Shown here: in pieces, positions 10,380 to 18,897 of the stretch
Layout: each line of letters begins with the position of its first letter
How positions within the stretch are numbered: the stretch's first letter is position 1
Assembly: GCF_026262505.1 (NCBI RefSeq)
Contig: NC_067206.1
Coordinates: forward strand, 38,515,660 to 38,579,659
Length of the DNA: 64,000 nucleotides
Reading direction: 5' to 3'
Source: Trichomonas vaginalis G3
Lineage: Eukaryota > Parabasalia > Trichomonadida > Trichomonadidae
Translations under genes and position numbers: made by a program
Notes under the pieces: generated by a model
Told to the model about the DNA's origin: nothing
Seen by the model: the letters and a program-made list of their open reading frames with translations, nothing else
The model's database searches: none

Positions 10380-10380
10380 A

Positions 10381-10588
10381 CGGTAGTGTTTACTAATAGA
10401 TGAATAGTATATAAATTCTATTAAAATGGATTTGATCCAAAAAAATATAAAACCAAAAATAATTGTTATAATTTAAATGAAGAAGTAATTTAAAACGATT
10501 TTATTTATGATCAAATTTTATATATTTTTTGGATCAAATCCATTTTAATAGAATTTATATACTATTCATCTATTAGTAAACACTACCG
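10381..10588. mobile_element. 208-bp palindromic MITE, copy A (TA target, mariner-like)
   Basis: A near-palindrome starting CGGTAGTGTTTACTAATAGA and ending with the reverse complement of that sequence, with arms of about 65 bases and an asymmetric core. It is flanked on each side by TA, the target duplication of Tc1/mariner elements; T. vaginalis carries abundant mariner elements. It has no coding capacity. Copy B at 13367 is the same length and is the exact reverse orientation, judged from the asymmetric core. Family assignment beyond TA target use is inference. Confidence 0.7.
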
Positions 10589-11107
10589 TATATTATTTTT
10601 TAAGCTATCTTATTTTTTGAAATTTTATTCAAATCTTTGGTCGCAAGAAGAATTGCATGATAAATAAAAACATTTAATCAAAGTCAATTTTATTTTTCAT
10701 ATTCAAATGGACTGAGTGTTAACATTTAACATTTTTTGCTAATTGTCGTCAAAAATTAGGCGTAAAGCAAAAATTGATATTTCATATGGTTTTATGATAG
10801 ATAAGCATTATATTCCCACTCATTATATTCGTAAATTTTGAGGTTTATCCTTCGCTTTTAAGATCATTGAATTTGATTTTTATATAAAATAGTTATATAT
10901 TAGAAAATAATATGAGTTTATGTGATATTATTTTTCAGAAGATTTCATTCTATATGCCTATGAAAAGTATTCTCAAAACTAACTTTTCCTAATTATAATT
11001 AAATCTAGAATATTGTATTATGCTTAGTATTATTTCATTTTTCTCATTCAATTTAGAATTTACAAATGTCAAAAAATTGAGAGCTGTCACTTTTGATGAA
11101 TTTCTGT
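10589..11107 (+). repeat. Repeat X: duplicate of 13575-14103
   Basis: About 519 bases starting TATATTATTTTTTAAGCTAT and ending ...TTTCTGTTTATTACA. It matches 13575-14103 with only a few differences and matches 13366-13011 in reverse. It ends within the same codons that begin the central MULE transposase frame (ATG at 11020 corresponds to 14007) but then joins unrelated DNA. No gene of its own. It shows a duplication of the region beside the MITE. Confidence 0.75.
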
Positions 11108-11133
11108 TTATTACATTGGAAAATCATCGCAAT

Positions 11134-11855
11134 TTAATATCTCTTTATATTGAATTGAGAAATAAAAAAATCAAATGGATTCATTTCTTCAATTTCAAGG
11201 AGATTGTAAAAATTGATAGAAGTGTTATTGCAACAAATTGTATTTGCAGCAAAAAATATCATTTGCTCGATTCCATTTTTGGAATAAATTTGCTGGAACA
11301 ATGTTAAATTAAAACAGTTGCTTAATTTTTCTTCATTGTTTTCATAAAAAAGTAACAAGTTTGCAACTGAAATTTCAAAATTTTGATAATTGCCAGTTAT
11401 TTCAGTAAATATATATATTTGCTTTTCTTCATCTAAAAATGGCAAATATTGATTTGCAATATTAACTAAAGTTTGGGATAAATTGTTCCAGTTTGATTTT
11501 ACAATTTGTGAGCACATTATGTAATATGTAAATTTATCCGCTTTGTAGGAATTTAAAATTGTTTGTTGTTCTGTTTCAGTTAAATTACTGAATTTTTCAA
11601 GATTAATATTGTGATAAAAAATAGAATCCTTGAAACATTCTGATATCTTTTCAATGTTTAAAAACGGATGCTAAAAAATGTAAAAGAACTTCATCAGTCA
11701 CTGTAATTTTTTTTGAAAAATTTATCCCAATTCAAGCATCCAATTGATCTTTCTGTCATTGTACTTATGCATTGATAAAGTTGATTTAATGAATCCGAAG
11801 AATAATCATTATGCTTGACTAGTTGAGTTAGTTGATACAGACTGTCGTCAGCCAT
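11134..11855 (-). pseudogene. Host-like helical protein gene, decayed
   Basis: Minus-strand gene starting ATG at 11855 (MADDSLYQLTQLVKHNDYSS), preceded seven bases upstream by an initiator-like TCATTT. The first frame stays open for about 53 codons; coding continues through one or two frame changes near 11695 and 11665 to a 127-codon open stretch ending at 11134 (IYIFTEITGNYQNFEISVAN ... NPFDFFISQFNIKRY). The product is Asn/Leu/Ile-rich and helical with no recognised motif. The 3' end stops where repeat X begins, so the tail of the gene was probably replaced by the transposon duplication. It looks like a member of a trichomonad multigene family, but I cannot name it. Confidence 0.5.
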
Positions 11856-11862
11856 TTTAAAA

Positions 11863-11868
11863 AAATGA
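11863..11868 (-). promoter_or_regulatory. Initiator-like box TCATTT
   Basis: Reads TCATTTTTTTAAA then ATG on the minus strand, seven bases before the start at 11855. It fits the trichomonad initiator consensus TCA-pyrimidine-T/A, where transcription starts at the A. Confidence 0.5.
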
Positions 11869-11904
11869 ATAAAATTGTATAGTAAATTATATTTGTGAAA
11901 TTTG

Positions 11905-12134
11905 TGACGCTACATTCAATCTAAGACCAATATCTCAAAGAATTCCTCATTTAAGTATTACTTTCATTGTTTTTTAAAAAACATCTTTGCTTATTTGTTC
12001 ACTTTTTGACATTTATTATATGCTTTTTATCATATTTCCGATGATATGAATATATATTCTATATAAGAATGACGCTACATTCAATCTAAGACCAATATCT
12101 CAAAGAATTACTCATTTAAGTATTACTTTTCATT
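11905..12134. repeat. Direct repeat of ~64 bp between divergent genes
   Basis: Two copies at 11905-11968 and 12070-12134 of a unit beginning TGACGCTACATTCAATCTAA and ending TTTAAGTATTACTTT-CATT, with one or two differences. They lie in the 330-bp spacer between the decayed gene (minus) and the MULE transposase start (plus), about 100 bases apart. They may be transposon-end or promoter sequence; no inverted partner was found after the far end of the MULE gene. Confidence 0.65.
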
Positions 12135-12176
12135 TTTGATTCAATTTTCGAACGGTTTTCGAAATTTTGCATCATT

Positions 12177-12182
12177 TCATTT
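12177..12182 (+). promoter_or_regulatory. Initiator-like box of the MULE transposase
   Basis: TCATTT followed by TTTA and ATG at 12187; a second TCATTT lies at 12172. It fits the trichomonad initiator placed within a few bases of the start codon. Confidence 0.45.
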
Positions 12183-12186
12183 TTTA

Positions 12187-12856
12187 ATGGAAAATCATCT
12201 ATATTTAATCAAAAAAGAGCAAACTTTACAGACGAAATAAAATATTTATCAGGGAACAATCTGATAAATACCAAAAATCAACATCGAGAGATGAAAAAAC
12301 GAATATAATCAAACAAGTTCTTCAATATTTTAATATTAAATACGCCGAAAATGAATCTAAAGCTGTCAGAAGATATTTTAGTTATATTGCAGTTAAAAAT
12401 ATTCCCGCAGTTACTGGAAAATATCCTGATACAATTGTTCGCAAAGATATGCTTTATTCGCATGATCATACAAATATTATTAATTCAAATAATATTGAAC
12501 GTTACTACCGTTGCATCGATCATTCTTGTCAAGCACGTTATTTAGTTAAAATTGAGAACAGTTCAGTTTCCGAAGATTTACAAAAGGAACATATACCCGA
12601 ATGCAGACAATTTAAAAAGTTACAAAATGAAAAAAATGATCTTCATAAATCAATGACTCTGACAGAAATATACAATAAGGCAATGGCAAAATTTTCTGAA
12701 GACAACGGCACTTTTCAGCAGATTAAAAAATTTATGACAGAACTTGCTGTTGGTACTGATGAAAACCCATTAATTAAAGATTCATTGGTCAGGGAAGTTT
12801 ATAATAAGTCCAGAAAATTTTCTGTTGGAGAAAAAATTACAGACGATGTGTTGTAA
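12187..12856 (+). pseudogene. MULE transposase, amino-terminal part (zinc-finger domain)
   Basis: Starts at ATG 12187 (MENHLYLIKKEQ), stops after 17 codons, and continues in another frame open from 12209 to 12856, so one frame change lies near the start. The main stretch contains YYRCIDHSCQARYLVKIENS followed by HIPEC, a Cys-x4-Cys ... His-x3-Cys pattern like the FLYWCH/WRKY-GCM1-type DNA-binding finger found at the front of many MULE transposases. It ends with VGEKITDDVL, where a palindromic insertion begins (26 bases from 12854 are repeated inverted at 14072-14097). The catalytic core resumes at about 14040. Three DNA pieces thus make up this transposase gene: here, 14007-14861 and 58535-59374. 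Confidence 0.65.
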
Positions 12857-14006
12857 ACAGAAATTCATCAAAAGTGACACCTCAGAAAAGCTAAAATATT
12901 GAATTTTTGGAACTTTTGATAAAGCACGTTTTTAAATATTAATTAAAGTAAATGTATATTTTGTAAAGATTCTTTTTAATAAAAAAATAGAATTTTGAAG
13001 AAGAACACAAAATCTTCTGAAAAATAATATCACATAAACTCATATTATTTTCTAATATATAACTATTTTATATAAAAATCAAATTCAATGATCTTAAAAG
13101 CGAAGGATAAACCTCAAAATTTACGAATATAATGAGTGGGAATATAATGCTTATCTATCATAAAACCATATGAAATATCAATTTTTGCTTTACGCCTAAT
13201 TTTTGACGACAATTAGCAAAAAATGTTAAATGTTAACACTCAGTCCATTTGAATATGAAAAATAAAATTGACTTTGATTAAATGTTTTTATTTATCATGC
13301 AATTCTTCTTGCGACCAAAGATTTGAATAAAATTTCAAAAAATAAGATAGCTTAAAAAATAATATACGGTAGTGTTTACTAATAGATGAATAGTATATAA
13401 ATTCTATTAAAATGGATTTGATCCAAAAAATATATAAAATTTGATCATAAATAAAATCGTTTTAAATTACTTCTTCATTTAAATTATAACAATTATTTTT
13501 GGTTTTATATTTTTTTGGATCAAATCCATTTTAATAGAATTTATATACTATTCATCTATTAGTAAACACTACCGTATATTATTTTTTAAGCTATCTTATT
13601 TTTTGAAATTTTATTCAAATCTTTGGTCGCAAGAAGAATTGCATGATAAATAAAAACATTTAATCAAAGTCAATTTTATTTTTCATATTCAAATGGACTG
13701 AGTGTTAACATTTAACATTTTTTGCTAATTGTCGTCAAAAATTAGGCGTAAAGCAAAAATTGATATTTCATATGGTTTTATGATAGATAAGCATTATATT
13801 CCCACTCATTATATTCGTAAATTTTGAGGTTTATCCTTCGCTTTTAAGATCATTGAATTTGATTTTTATATAAAATAGTTATATATTAAAAAATAATATG
13901 AGTTTATGTGATATTATTTTTCAGAAGATTTCATTCTATATGCCTATGAAAAGTATTCTCAAAACTAACTTTTTCCTAATTATAATTAAATCTAGAATAT
14001 TGTATT
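12857..14006. repeat. Inverted duplication centred on a palindromic MITE, inside the MULE gene
   Basis: No gene. Two 356-base arms, 13011-13366 and 13575-13930, are reverse complements of each other (left arm read backward starts TATATTATTTTTTAAGCTAT) with MITE copy B exactly between them. A second, outer inverted pair of 26 bases lies at 12854-12879 and 14072-14097. The stretch 12880-13010 is A/T-rich and unmatched. The whole block separates the amino-terminal and core parts of the MULE transposase. Confidence 0.75.
13367..13574. mobile_element. 208-bp palindromic MITE, copy B
   Basis: Same element as copy A at 10381 but in reverse orientation: the asymmetric core around ACTTCTTCATTT replaces AAATGAAGAAGT. 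TA flanks on both sides. It sits at the exact centre of a 356-base inverted duplication, which suggests that the hairpin it can form seeded the duplication. Confidence 0.75.
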
Positions 14007-14861
14007 ATGCTTAGTATTATTTCATTTTTCTCATTCAATTTAGAATTTACAAATGTCAAAAAATTGAGAGCTGTCACTTTTGATGAATTTCTGTTTATTA
14101 CAGATGAAATTGCTAATTTTTGTTTAATAAATGGCGAGCAGTTTTTCATTGGCCATGATTTTCAAGCAAATTGTGAGACGATGTTTTTTGGTTTTGAGAA
14201 GGCAATTCAATTTGCAAAAGAAGCCACAGATTTATTTTGCGATGGAACTTTTAAAATTACACCAAAACATTTTCAAAAAGGACAGATGCTAACAATTATG
14301 ATTTGTGAACCTTCAACAAATCAATATCTACCACTTTTATTTATATTCATGAAAAACCGCACATTTGAATCTTATAAGAAGGCATTTGAATATATTTTTA
14401 CTGTCAAGGGTATTCAATTTTCAAAGCTAATTCAAATTCATTGTGATTTTGAAAAGGGAATGATAGAGGCACTTCAACAAATTTTCCCTAAAGTCTGTAT
14501 AATTGGATGCCTATTTCATTTCAAACAAGCTTTACACAGGAAACTTGTAGCACTTTATACAAAAAATTTCAATACTTTACAAAATTCTTTATTTAAGCTA
14601 TATTCTATTACTCCATTCATGTCTCATGAAGAATTTGTACTTACAATGCATATAATTAATCAAAATAAAGTTGATTCGATCAAAGATTATATTGATTATT
14701 TCAACAAAGTTTGGTTGCCGCACTACAATTTAATATCTCAATATAATAATGCAACTGCAATATTCACTAATGATTGCCTCGAGAGTATGCATTCAGAATT
14801 TTCTTCGTTAAAACATCCAAACATTTATGAAGCTATTAAGAAGATATCTCAAATCCAATAG
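14007..14861 (+). pseudogene. MULE transposase, catalytic core part
   Basis: An open frame of 284 codons. The true transposase sequence probably begins around residue 15 (TNVKKLRAVTFDEFLFITDE); the ATG at 14007 may be fortuitous. MULE DDE signatures are present: first Asp in LFCDGTFKITP (residue 79), second Asp in QIHCDFEKGM (147) followed by the C-x2-H motif GCLFHFKQAL (168-171), and the catalytic Glu in FTNDCLESMHSEF (259). The stop at 14859-14861 is created by the insertion of the 43.7-kb element; the same frame carries on at 58535 after the duplicated target. Without that insertion the core would run on into the tail at 58535-59374. Confidence 0.85.
14854..14859. repeat. Target-site duplication, left copy (TCCAAT)
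   Basis: TCCAAT immediately before AGTTAGTATGGG; the second copy is at 58533-58538, immediately after CCCATACTAAC. A 6-bp duplication is characteristic of Polinton/Maverick insertions. If the element is taken to end in CT to mirror its AG start, the duplication is the 5-bp CCAAT. Confidence 0.9.
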
Positions 14862-15088
14862 TTAGTATGGGTTAGTTGGGTATGGTGGCACTGCGCACCT
14901 ACTTACCCATTATATGTGAATTTGACACTTTACAAAACCACTAACGTATATTTTACAACACAAACACATACACTAACTTAACCTTAAATATTTACAAAGC
15001 CGCCAACCACTTCACTTCACTAACGAACTCATTAATGTAAAAATAAACGTTCTCACTATCGTTCTCACTAACGACTTCACTAATGTTC
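14860..15088. repeat. Left terminal inverted repeat tip, non-coding
   Basis: About 230 bases without a gene: the tip AGTTAGTATGGG, a run with GGCACTGCGCACC, and a stretch of short degenerate repeats around CTAACGAACTC / TTCTCACTAACGA (15018-15092). It matches 58305-58532 in reverse with only a few base differences. Confidence 0.85.
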
Positions 15089-15374
15089 TCATAAATTTTC
15101 CTCAATATCTTCATCATCAGTGTTAACCCTATTGTAGTCATACTTGAAGCCATAAACTTTCTCTAACTTCTTAACGTACAATTTACATAACTTACCTTCG
15201 TCATCGTATGGTTTAATGATATAACTATTTCTATCTTATACACAGTCAATGAAAAGTCAACTGGTCTCGGATGTATTTGAAAGAACATGTTATGCCTCAG
15301 GAAGGAAGAATAAATGTTTAAATGTATGTTTGTTATATTTTCGATTTGTATGAGTTGCTTTTGTTCTGTCATTA
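15089..15374 (-). pseudogene. Left-arm copy of the 94-codon gene, broken
   Basis: Counterpart of the gene at 58020-58304, starting MTEQKQLIQIE on the minus strand at 15374. Much of the protein is recognisable (HNMFFQIHPRPVDFSLTVYK), but this copy is broken relative to the right-arm copy. See the right-arm entry for the description of the protein. Confidence 0.65.
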
Positions 15375-15475
15375 CATCCAAATAAAAATAAAATAAAAAT
15401 AAAATAAAAATAAACTTAAAAATTAATGATATCACCACCCTCACACGTATGAAAACATAGCACAAAAATAAATTT

Positions 15476-15523
15476 AGGTGAAGTGATGAAAACTCACCTC
15501 CTTTTTCACCTCTTTTTCACCCT
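15476..15523. other. 48-bp hairpin, left arm
   Basis: 5' arms AGGTGAAG and a less regular GTGATGAAAA; 3' arms CTCACCT, TTCACCT and TTCACCCT. Same length and layout as the tail hairpins of the Polinton-like element, different stem sequence. It lies between two minus-strand genes: downstream of the coiled-coil ORF and upstream of the 94-codon gene. The mirror copy is at 57867-57914. Confidence 0.7.
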
Positions 15524-15538
15524 GGTGAATTCATTGCT

Positions 15539-15682
15539 TTATAACTCTCTTCCTTTCTCCAACTCTTCTAGCTTCTTCTTAAGTTCAGCAATGTTGTCCT
15601 CATGAAGTTTAATCTTTCTCAAAATTCCTTCTTTATCTAATGGTTGCTTTATCTTTCTAAACTGAACTCTACCATCCTTCAT
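15539..15682 (-). CDS. 47-residue coiled-coil mini-protein, left arm
   Basis: Small minus-strand ORF from ATG 15682 to a TAA at 15539-15541. It begins MKDGRVQFRKIKQPLDKEG and continues into a heptad-like charged helix (NIAELKKKLEELEKGREL). The same ORF occurs intact in the right arm (57708-57851). Its start overlaps by a few bases the HNH-like remnant on the other strand. It resembles the short coiled-coil tail that follows the DNA-binding part of some endonucleases, but it could also be an independent peptide. Coding is supported by preservation in both arms, which is weak evidence given how recent the arms are. Confidence 0.45.
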   Translation of the reverse strand: MKDGRVQFRKIKQPLDKEGILRKIKLHEDNIAELKKKLEELEKGREL

Positions 15683-15684
15683 AG

Positions 15685-16005
15685 TATGAATGTAAAAACC
15701 TTCGTTGGTGTTCTAGATCTGAAAACAATAGAAATAAAAGCAAGTATGGCGATATAGTTTATGAGTTCGTTGATGAAATATCTGACGAAGCTGTTGAAAT
15801 AACAGATTATGGTAAGCATTCGTTTGAGTTCTACTACTATGTTGAGAATGAAGACGCATTCTATTATTATACAGGTCTTAACTATCGAAAACTTCATATA
15901 AACTTTACAAAAACAGGTGCTGCTTATGTTTGTATGATAGATACAGAAAACAAGAGTGTAATTTTATTCATAAACAAATTCAAACGCTTGTACGGCTTCA
16001 TGTAG
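15685..16005 (+). pseudogene. HNH-endonuclease-like remnant, left arm
   Basis: A 107-codon open plus-strand frame with no early ATG. Its first residues read YECKNLRWCSRSENNRNKSK, matching the typical end of an HNH/NUMOD homing-endonuclease domain (NLRW-C-x-x-SENNRNK). It then carries a separate domain (DIVYEFVDEISDEAVEITDY ... HINFTKTGAAYVCMIDTENK) ending in NKFKRLYGFM. The endonuclease domain proper is not present here, so this is an incomplete gene. The last segment resembles the end of the 94-codon protein (KKLEKVYGFKYDY), suggesting the two genes share a duplicated accessory domain. The right-arm copy is at 57385-57705. Confidence 0.55.
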
Positions 16006-16190
16006 GACAAACATTATTTTTCAACACTAACGCCAACACTTAGGACAAACATTCATGACTAACATTACTGTATAACATAGACACTAACTTCATCGAAACT
16101 AAACGTAAATGTTTTGTCATGACTTCATCGTAAATGTTTTGTCATGATTTCATCGTAAATGCTTTGTCGAACTTAAACGTTAATGTTTTC
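16006..16190. repeat. Spacer with a few satellite monomers, left arm
   Basis: No gene. 16083-16180 holds four monomers of the main satellite type (CTTCATCGTAAATGTTTTGT-CATGA), detached from the large array. The right arm has a similar but not identical set at 57210-57300, so monomers also occur, and vary, upstream of the primase-helicase gene. Confidence 0.7.
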
Positions 16191-16277
16191 ACTGTTACCA
16201 TGTTACCATGTGCTACCAGGTTAATTAACTTCTCTTAAAAATGATGACAACATGACATTTTGACAACAGTCCAGGAA
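16191..16277 (+). repeat. ~88-bp U module, copy 1 (left arm)
   Basis: Starts ACTGTTACCATGTTACCATG, contains TTAATTAA and ATGATGACAACATGAC and ends GACAACAGTCCAGGAAA. A second copy is at 16434-16521, and reverse-orientation relatives flank the far side of the helicase gene (18935-19010, 19060-19135). Contains internal repeats TGTTACCA and short inverted repeats (GTTGTCA/TGACAAC). Confidence 0.85.
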
Positions 16278-16433
16278 ATAAATTTTATCGTTTATGTTTA
16301 CGTTAATGTTTTCATTAATGTTTACGTTAATGTTTACGTTTATGTTTACGTTAATGTTTACGTTTATGTTTACATTAATGTTTACGTTTATGTTTACGTT
16401 AATGTTTACGTTTATGTTTACGTTAATGTTTTC
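16278..16433. repeat. 12-bp tandem array, left arm
   Basis: About 12 copies of a 12-bp unit alternating GTTTACGTTAAT and GTTTACGTTTAT, with a few TTTTCATTAATG variants. The right-arm counterpart (56897-57112) is longer, so the array length has changed since the arms were last equalised. Its reading frames give meaningless VYVYVN runs and are not genes. Confidence 0.9.
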
Positions 16434-16521
16434 ACTGTTACCATGTTACCATGTGCTACCAGGTTAATTAACTTCTCTTAAAAATGATGACAACATGACA
16501 TTTAGACAACAGTCCAGGAAA
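16434..16521 (+). repeat. ~88-bp U module, copy 2 (left arm)
   Basis: Nearly identical to copy 1 at 16191. It ends 63 bases before the primase-helicase ATG, so it and the following A/T-rich stretch probably include the promoter of that gene. Confidence 0.85.
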
Positions 16522-16584
16522 TTTGATGCAGTCCAAAAATAAAGTTAGTTTTAAAATTATTTTTATTTTTTTATTCCTATATAA

Positions 16585-18897
16585 ATGACAGCAACAAACA
16601 ACAACAGCAACTATATCATTTCTGATGAAAAAGTTATTGATTCATTAGCTGAGGAATTAGTTGTGGCAGAAACTAAAACCCTCAACGAAAGAATTGGTGA
16701 AAATAAGATTGATTTACATAACTACCTCAAACACGATGGAGGAAGAGGAAGGAAAACTGGTGTGGCTTTATTAGTAAATAAAATTCCAAATTTAACTATT
16801 ATAGATGTTGATATCAATAAATCGTACAATGATGAACTTAAAGAAACAGTTAGAAAAGACATTCTATCAAAACTTTCGGATAAAGATGTTATCGTTAAAA
16901 CCGCTTCAGGAGGTCTTCACATTTATTGCAACACTAATTTCTTCTATGCAGTTTCGAACAGAATGATTAAATGCTATTCCTGCAATGATTATGATATTGA
17001 TATAATGACTTCAATGGATGATTCAAAGCGTTCTTTAGTAGTTATGGCTGATTCAAGAGTTCGCAAGAATGCAACAGAACCAATCAATACATACTCATTC
17101 ATTCGTGGAAGTTACGATTCAACATTAACTAGAACAGTGAATGATATATTAAATGATTTGAATATTAAGGTAAGAGTTGAACAAAAGAATGAAGAAATAA
17201 AGACTATCATGAATGAAAACAAAGATGTAAACATTGACGATAAACTTGCCCAGAGCATAGTTGATGGCATCAGTGATTTTGAAGTACATAATGACGGTGG
17301 AAACATGAATTTAGAAAAAGAAATAACATTATTCACACTGTTTCAAGCAATTAATTCGTTACCTAATCATTTGATTAATGAAGCATACGATAACGTTTAT
17401 AACTTCTGCAGTTTAACAGAAAATGCAAAAAGTAATTTTGAAAAAGCACGTAGTAGATATGCACATTTAATGACTTCTCCATTTGTTTTGGTGAAGATTC
17501 TAAAACTATATCAAAAGGAATATTATGATGAATACGTTTTACCTTTATTACGTAAGCCAAAAATAACATTTGATATAAAACTTGATGACTCGTTTTTGAT
17601 AACAGATATTAGACGCAAGGCTGAAAATCATCGGTATAAAAACAGTTCTGAAGTAATTGAGGATTTATCACGTGTAATCCGTTTTGTAGATTGTGGAAAT
17701 AAATATTTCATTCAAAAGGACTATAATATCCACGACAAAATGAATCAAATATCATTCGTTCTTCAATCAAACATGAAAGAGTCACTCAAAATGATTAAAT
17801 TATTTAAAGAAGAAGGTAAAACAATAACAGCATGGGATGTACTACTAAATCAATTATCCCCATTAACCGTTAAGGGTGTTTGCTTTAAATCTGATTCCCC
17901 GGATGTTTTCTCAACGTTTCAAGGTTATAAATACAACATTCTCGAAAAGCCTGATTACTCAAAAATTGAGATGTTTATGAATTTCATTAAAGAAGCCATT
18001 TGTGATAATAACGATGAAGTGTATAAATACCTACTCGGCTGGATTGCATCAATGATTCAACATCCTGGAATCAAGAATGAAACAGCAATTATTTTGAAAG
18101 GACTTCAGGGAACAGGTAAAAACAGATTTACAGACATTATTTCTGAACTTCTCGCCGGTTATTCATGCAAAAACATTACCGAAATAGGTGAGCTAACGGG
18201 TAATTTCAATTCAGTAGTTGAGAATAAAATGTTTCTTGTACTTAATGAACTCAAGAATGTAGGTGAAGATAGACTCGCAAACTTCAACGCTTTGAAATCA
18301 ATTATAACGGATAATGAGATTAGAATTAATGAAAAGAATCAACCCAGAAGAACTGCTCAGAACGTTGCAAACTTCATTTTCGTAACTAATAACGTTTACC
18401 CTGTCAAAATTGAAGTTGGAGACAGAAGATACGTGGTTTTAAGAGTTAATGGTAAATTTAAGGGTCAATTTGATTACTTCAAGAATTTAATGGATTCATG
18501 CACAAAGGAATTTTATGATAACCTTTTAACATATTTTATGCAATATGACCTTTCATCATTTAATGTACGAATCATTCCGATGACTGAAGCCAAACAAGAT
18601 TTAATTGAATTATCAACAAATCCTTTAGATGTATGGATAAATACACATTATGATGAATTGTGTGCAGGTATGACGTGTAAAAATGCTCTATTCTGCAAAC
18701 CATCAGACATGAAAGACAAGAATTTCCAAATGAGTATTAAGGATAAATGTGATAGGAAACATAGAAGAATAGACGGTAAACAAACATGGTGTTATGTTTT
18801 GAAAGAAGAAATGAAAGGATTATATAAACAGGTTGAACCAAACGATAATGAGGATTCATTTACTGACGATGAAATACCTGTAAATGAAGCTTTATAA
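16585..18897 (+). CDS. Primase-helicase (archaeo-eukaryotic primase + SF3 helicase), left arm
   Basis: A 770-residue frame with a probable archaeo-eukaryotic primase/prim-pol domain at the front: DxD in TIIDVDIN (Asp74, Asp76), SGGLHIY (108-114, catalytic-type His112) and a later acidic motif YDIDIM (about 137-140). The SF3 helicase follows: Walker A GLQGTGKN (506-513), Walker B MFLVLNE (549-555), sensor FIFVTNN (597-603) and GDRRYV (from 612). Proteins with this layout start and unwind DNA at viral origins. It is the only large gene of the palindromic element and is identical in translation to the copy at 54433-56745. The start ATG follows a TATA-like TATATAA. It is homologous to the 411-residue helicase at 1580-2815. 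The frame looks whole. Confidence 0.9.
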   Translation: MTATNNNSNYIISDEKVIDSLAEELVVAETKTLNERIGENKIDLHNYLKHDGGRGRKTGVALLVNKIPNLTIIDVDINKSYNDELKETVRKDILSKLSDKDVIVKTASGGLHIYCNTNFFYAVSNRMIKCYSCNDYDIDIMTSMDDSKRSLVVMADSRVRKNATEPINTYSFIRGSYDSTLTRTVNDILNDLNIKVRVEQKNEEIKTIMNENKDVNIDDKLAQSIVDGISDFEVHNDGGNMNLEKEITLFTLFQAINSLPNHLINEAYDNVYNFCSLTENAKSNFEKARSRYAHLMTSPFVLVKILKLYQKEYYDEYVLPLLRKPKITFDIKLDDSFLITDIRRKAENHRYKNSSEVIEDLSRVIRFVDCGNKYFIQKDYNIHDKMNQISFVLQSNMKESLKMIKLFKEEGKTITAWDVLLNQLSPLTVKGVCFKSDSPDVFSTFQGYKYNILEKPDYSKIEMFMNFIKEAICDNNDEVYKYLLGWIASMIQHPGIKNETAIILKGLQGTGKNRFTDIISELLAGYSCKNITEIGELTGNFNSVVENKMFLVLNELKNVGEDRLANFNALKSIITDNEIRINEKNQPRRTAQNVANFIFVTNNVYPVKIEVGDRRYVVLRVNGKFKGQFDYFKNLMDSCTKEFYDNLLTYFMQYDLSSFNVRIIPMTEAKQDLIELSTNPLDVWINTHYDELCAGMTCKNALFCKPSDMKDKNFQMSIKDKCDRKHRRIDGKQTWCYVLKEEMKGLYKQVEPNDNEDSFTDDEIPVNEAL

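Larger units (their letters stand above)
1..10380 (-). mobile_element. Polinton-like (Maverick/PLV) element, right-hand part, fossil
   Basis: A block of mostly minus-strand genes that together mark a capsid-bearing element: A32-like packaging ATPase, SF3 helicase, minor-capsid-like region, major-capsid-like region and a long coiled-coil/Gln-rich region, followed by a non-coding tail of about 1 kb with tandem repeats and hairpins. The left end is outside the window, so DNA polymerase B and integrase, which define true Polintons, cannot be judged; Polinton-like virus (PLV) is an equally good name. Several reading frames remain open while the structural genes look broken in a handful of places, suggesting a fairly young but dead copy. 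The right boundary is placed at the T tract before the MITE at 10381; no terminal repeat was matched. Confidence 0.75.
9414..10380. repeat. Non-coding tail of the Polinton-like element with ~25-bp repeats and five hairpins
   Basis: No convincing gene. The DNA consists of (a) about ten degenerate copies of the ~25-bp monomer typified by CTTCTTCGTAAA + GACTTTGTTGAGA, in both orientations (9460-9500, 9590-9700, 9992-10082, 10163-10215); (b) five related 48-49 bp hairpins; (c) a shared spacer of the form ATATATTTTTGGTGTAAATT then TCATGAAAATTCAAG; (d) a perfect 16-bp palindrome AACATTATATAATGTT at 10241-10256; (e) a small hairpin GGCAC-GAA-GTGCC at 10326-10338. The same monomer, hairpin architecture and spacer recur in the palindromic element, which is the main evidence that the two are related. 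Confidence 0.75.

Noticed and set aside
1-10380. Presence of DNA polymerase B, retroviral-type integrase or a cysteine protease that would make the left element a canonical Polinton
   Set aside because: None of their motifs seen in any frame of the window; they may lie beyond the left edge.
10345-10390. CACTACC before and GGTAGTG after the T25 tract as inverted ends of another element
   Set aside because: Only 7 bases match and the flank before CACTACC does not continue the MITE sequence; coincidence cannot be excluded.
15679-15897. 72-codon frame MKFSIVKTCIIIECVFILNI (and right-arm twin 57493-57711)
   Set aside because: Antisense shadow of the HNH-associated domain, whose own strand gives a far more protein-like product.
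16260-16481. Valine-tyrosine repeat protein (and the matching right-arm frames at 56849-57130)
   Set aside because: Reading frames through a 12-bp tandem array; product length differs between arms and more than one frame is open.
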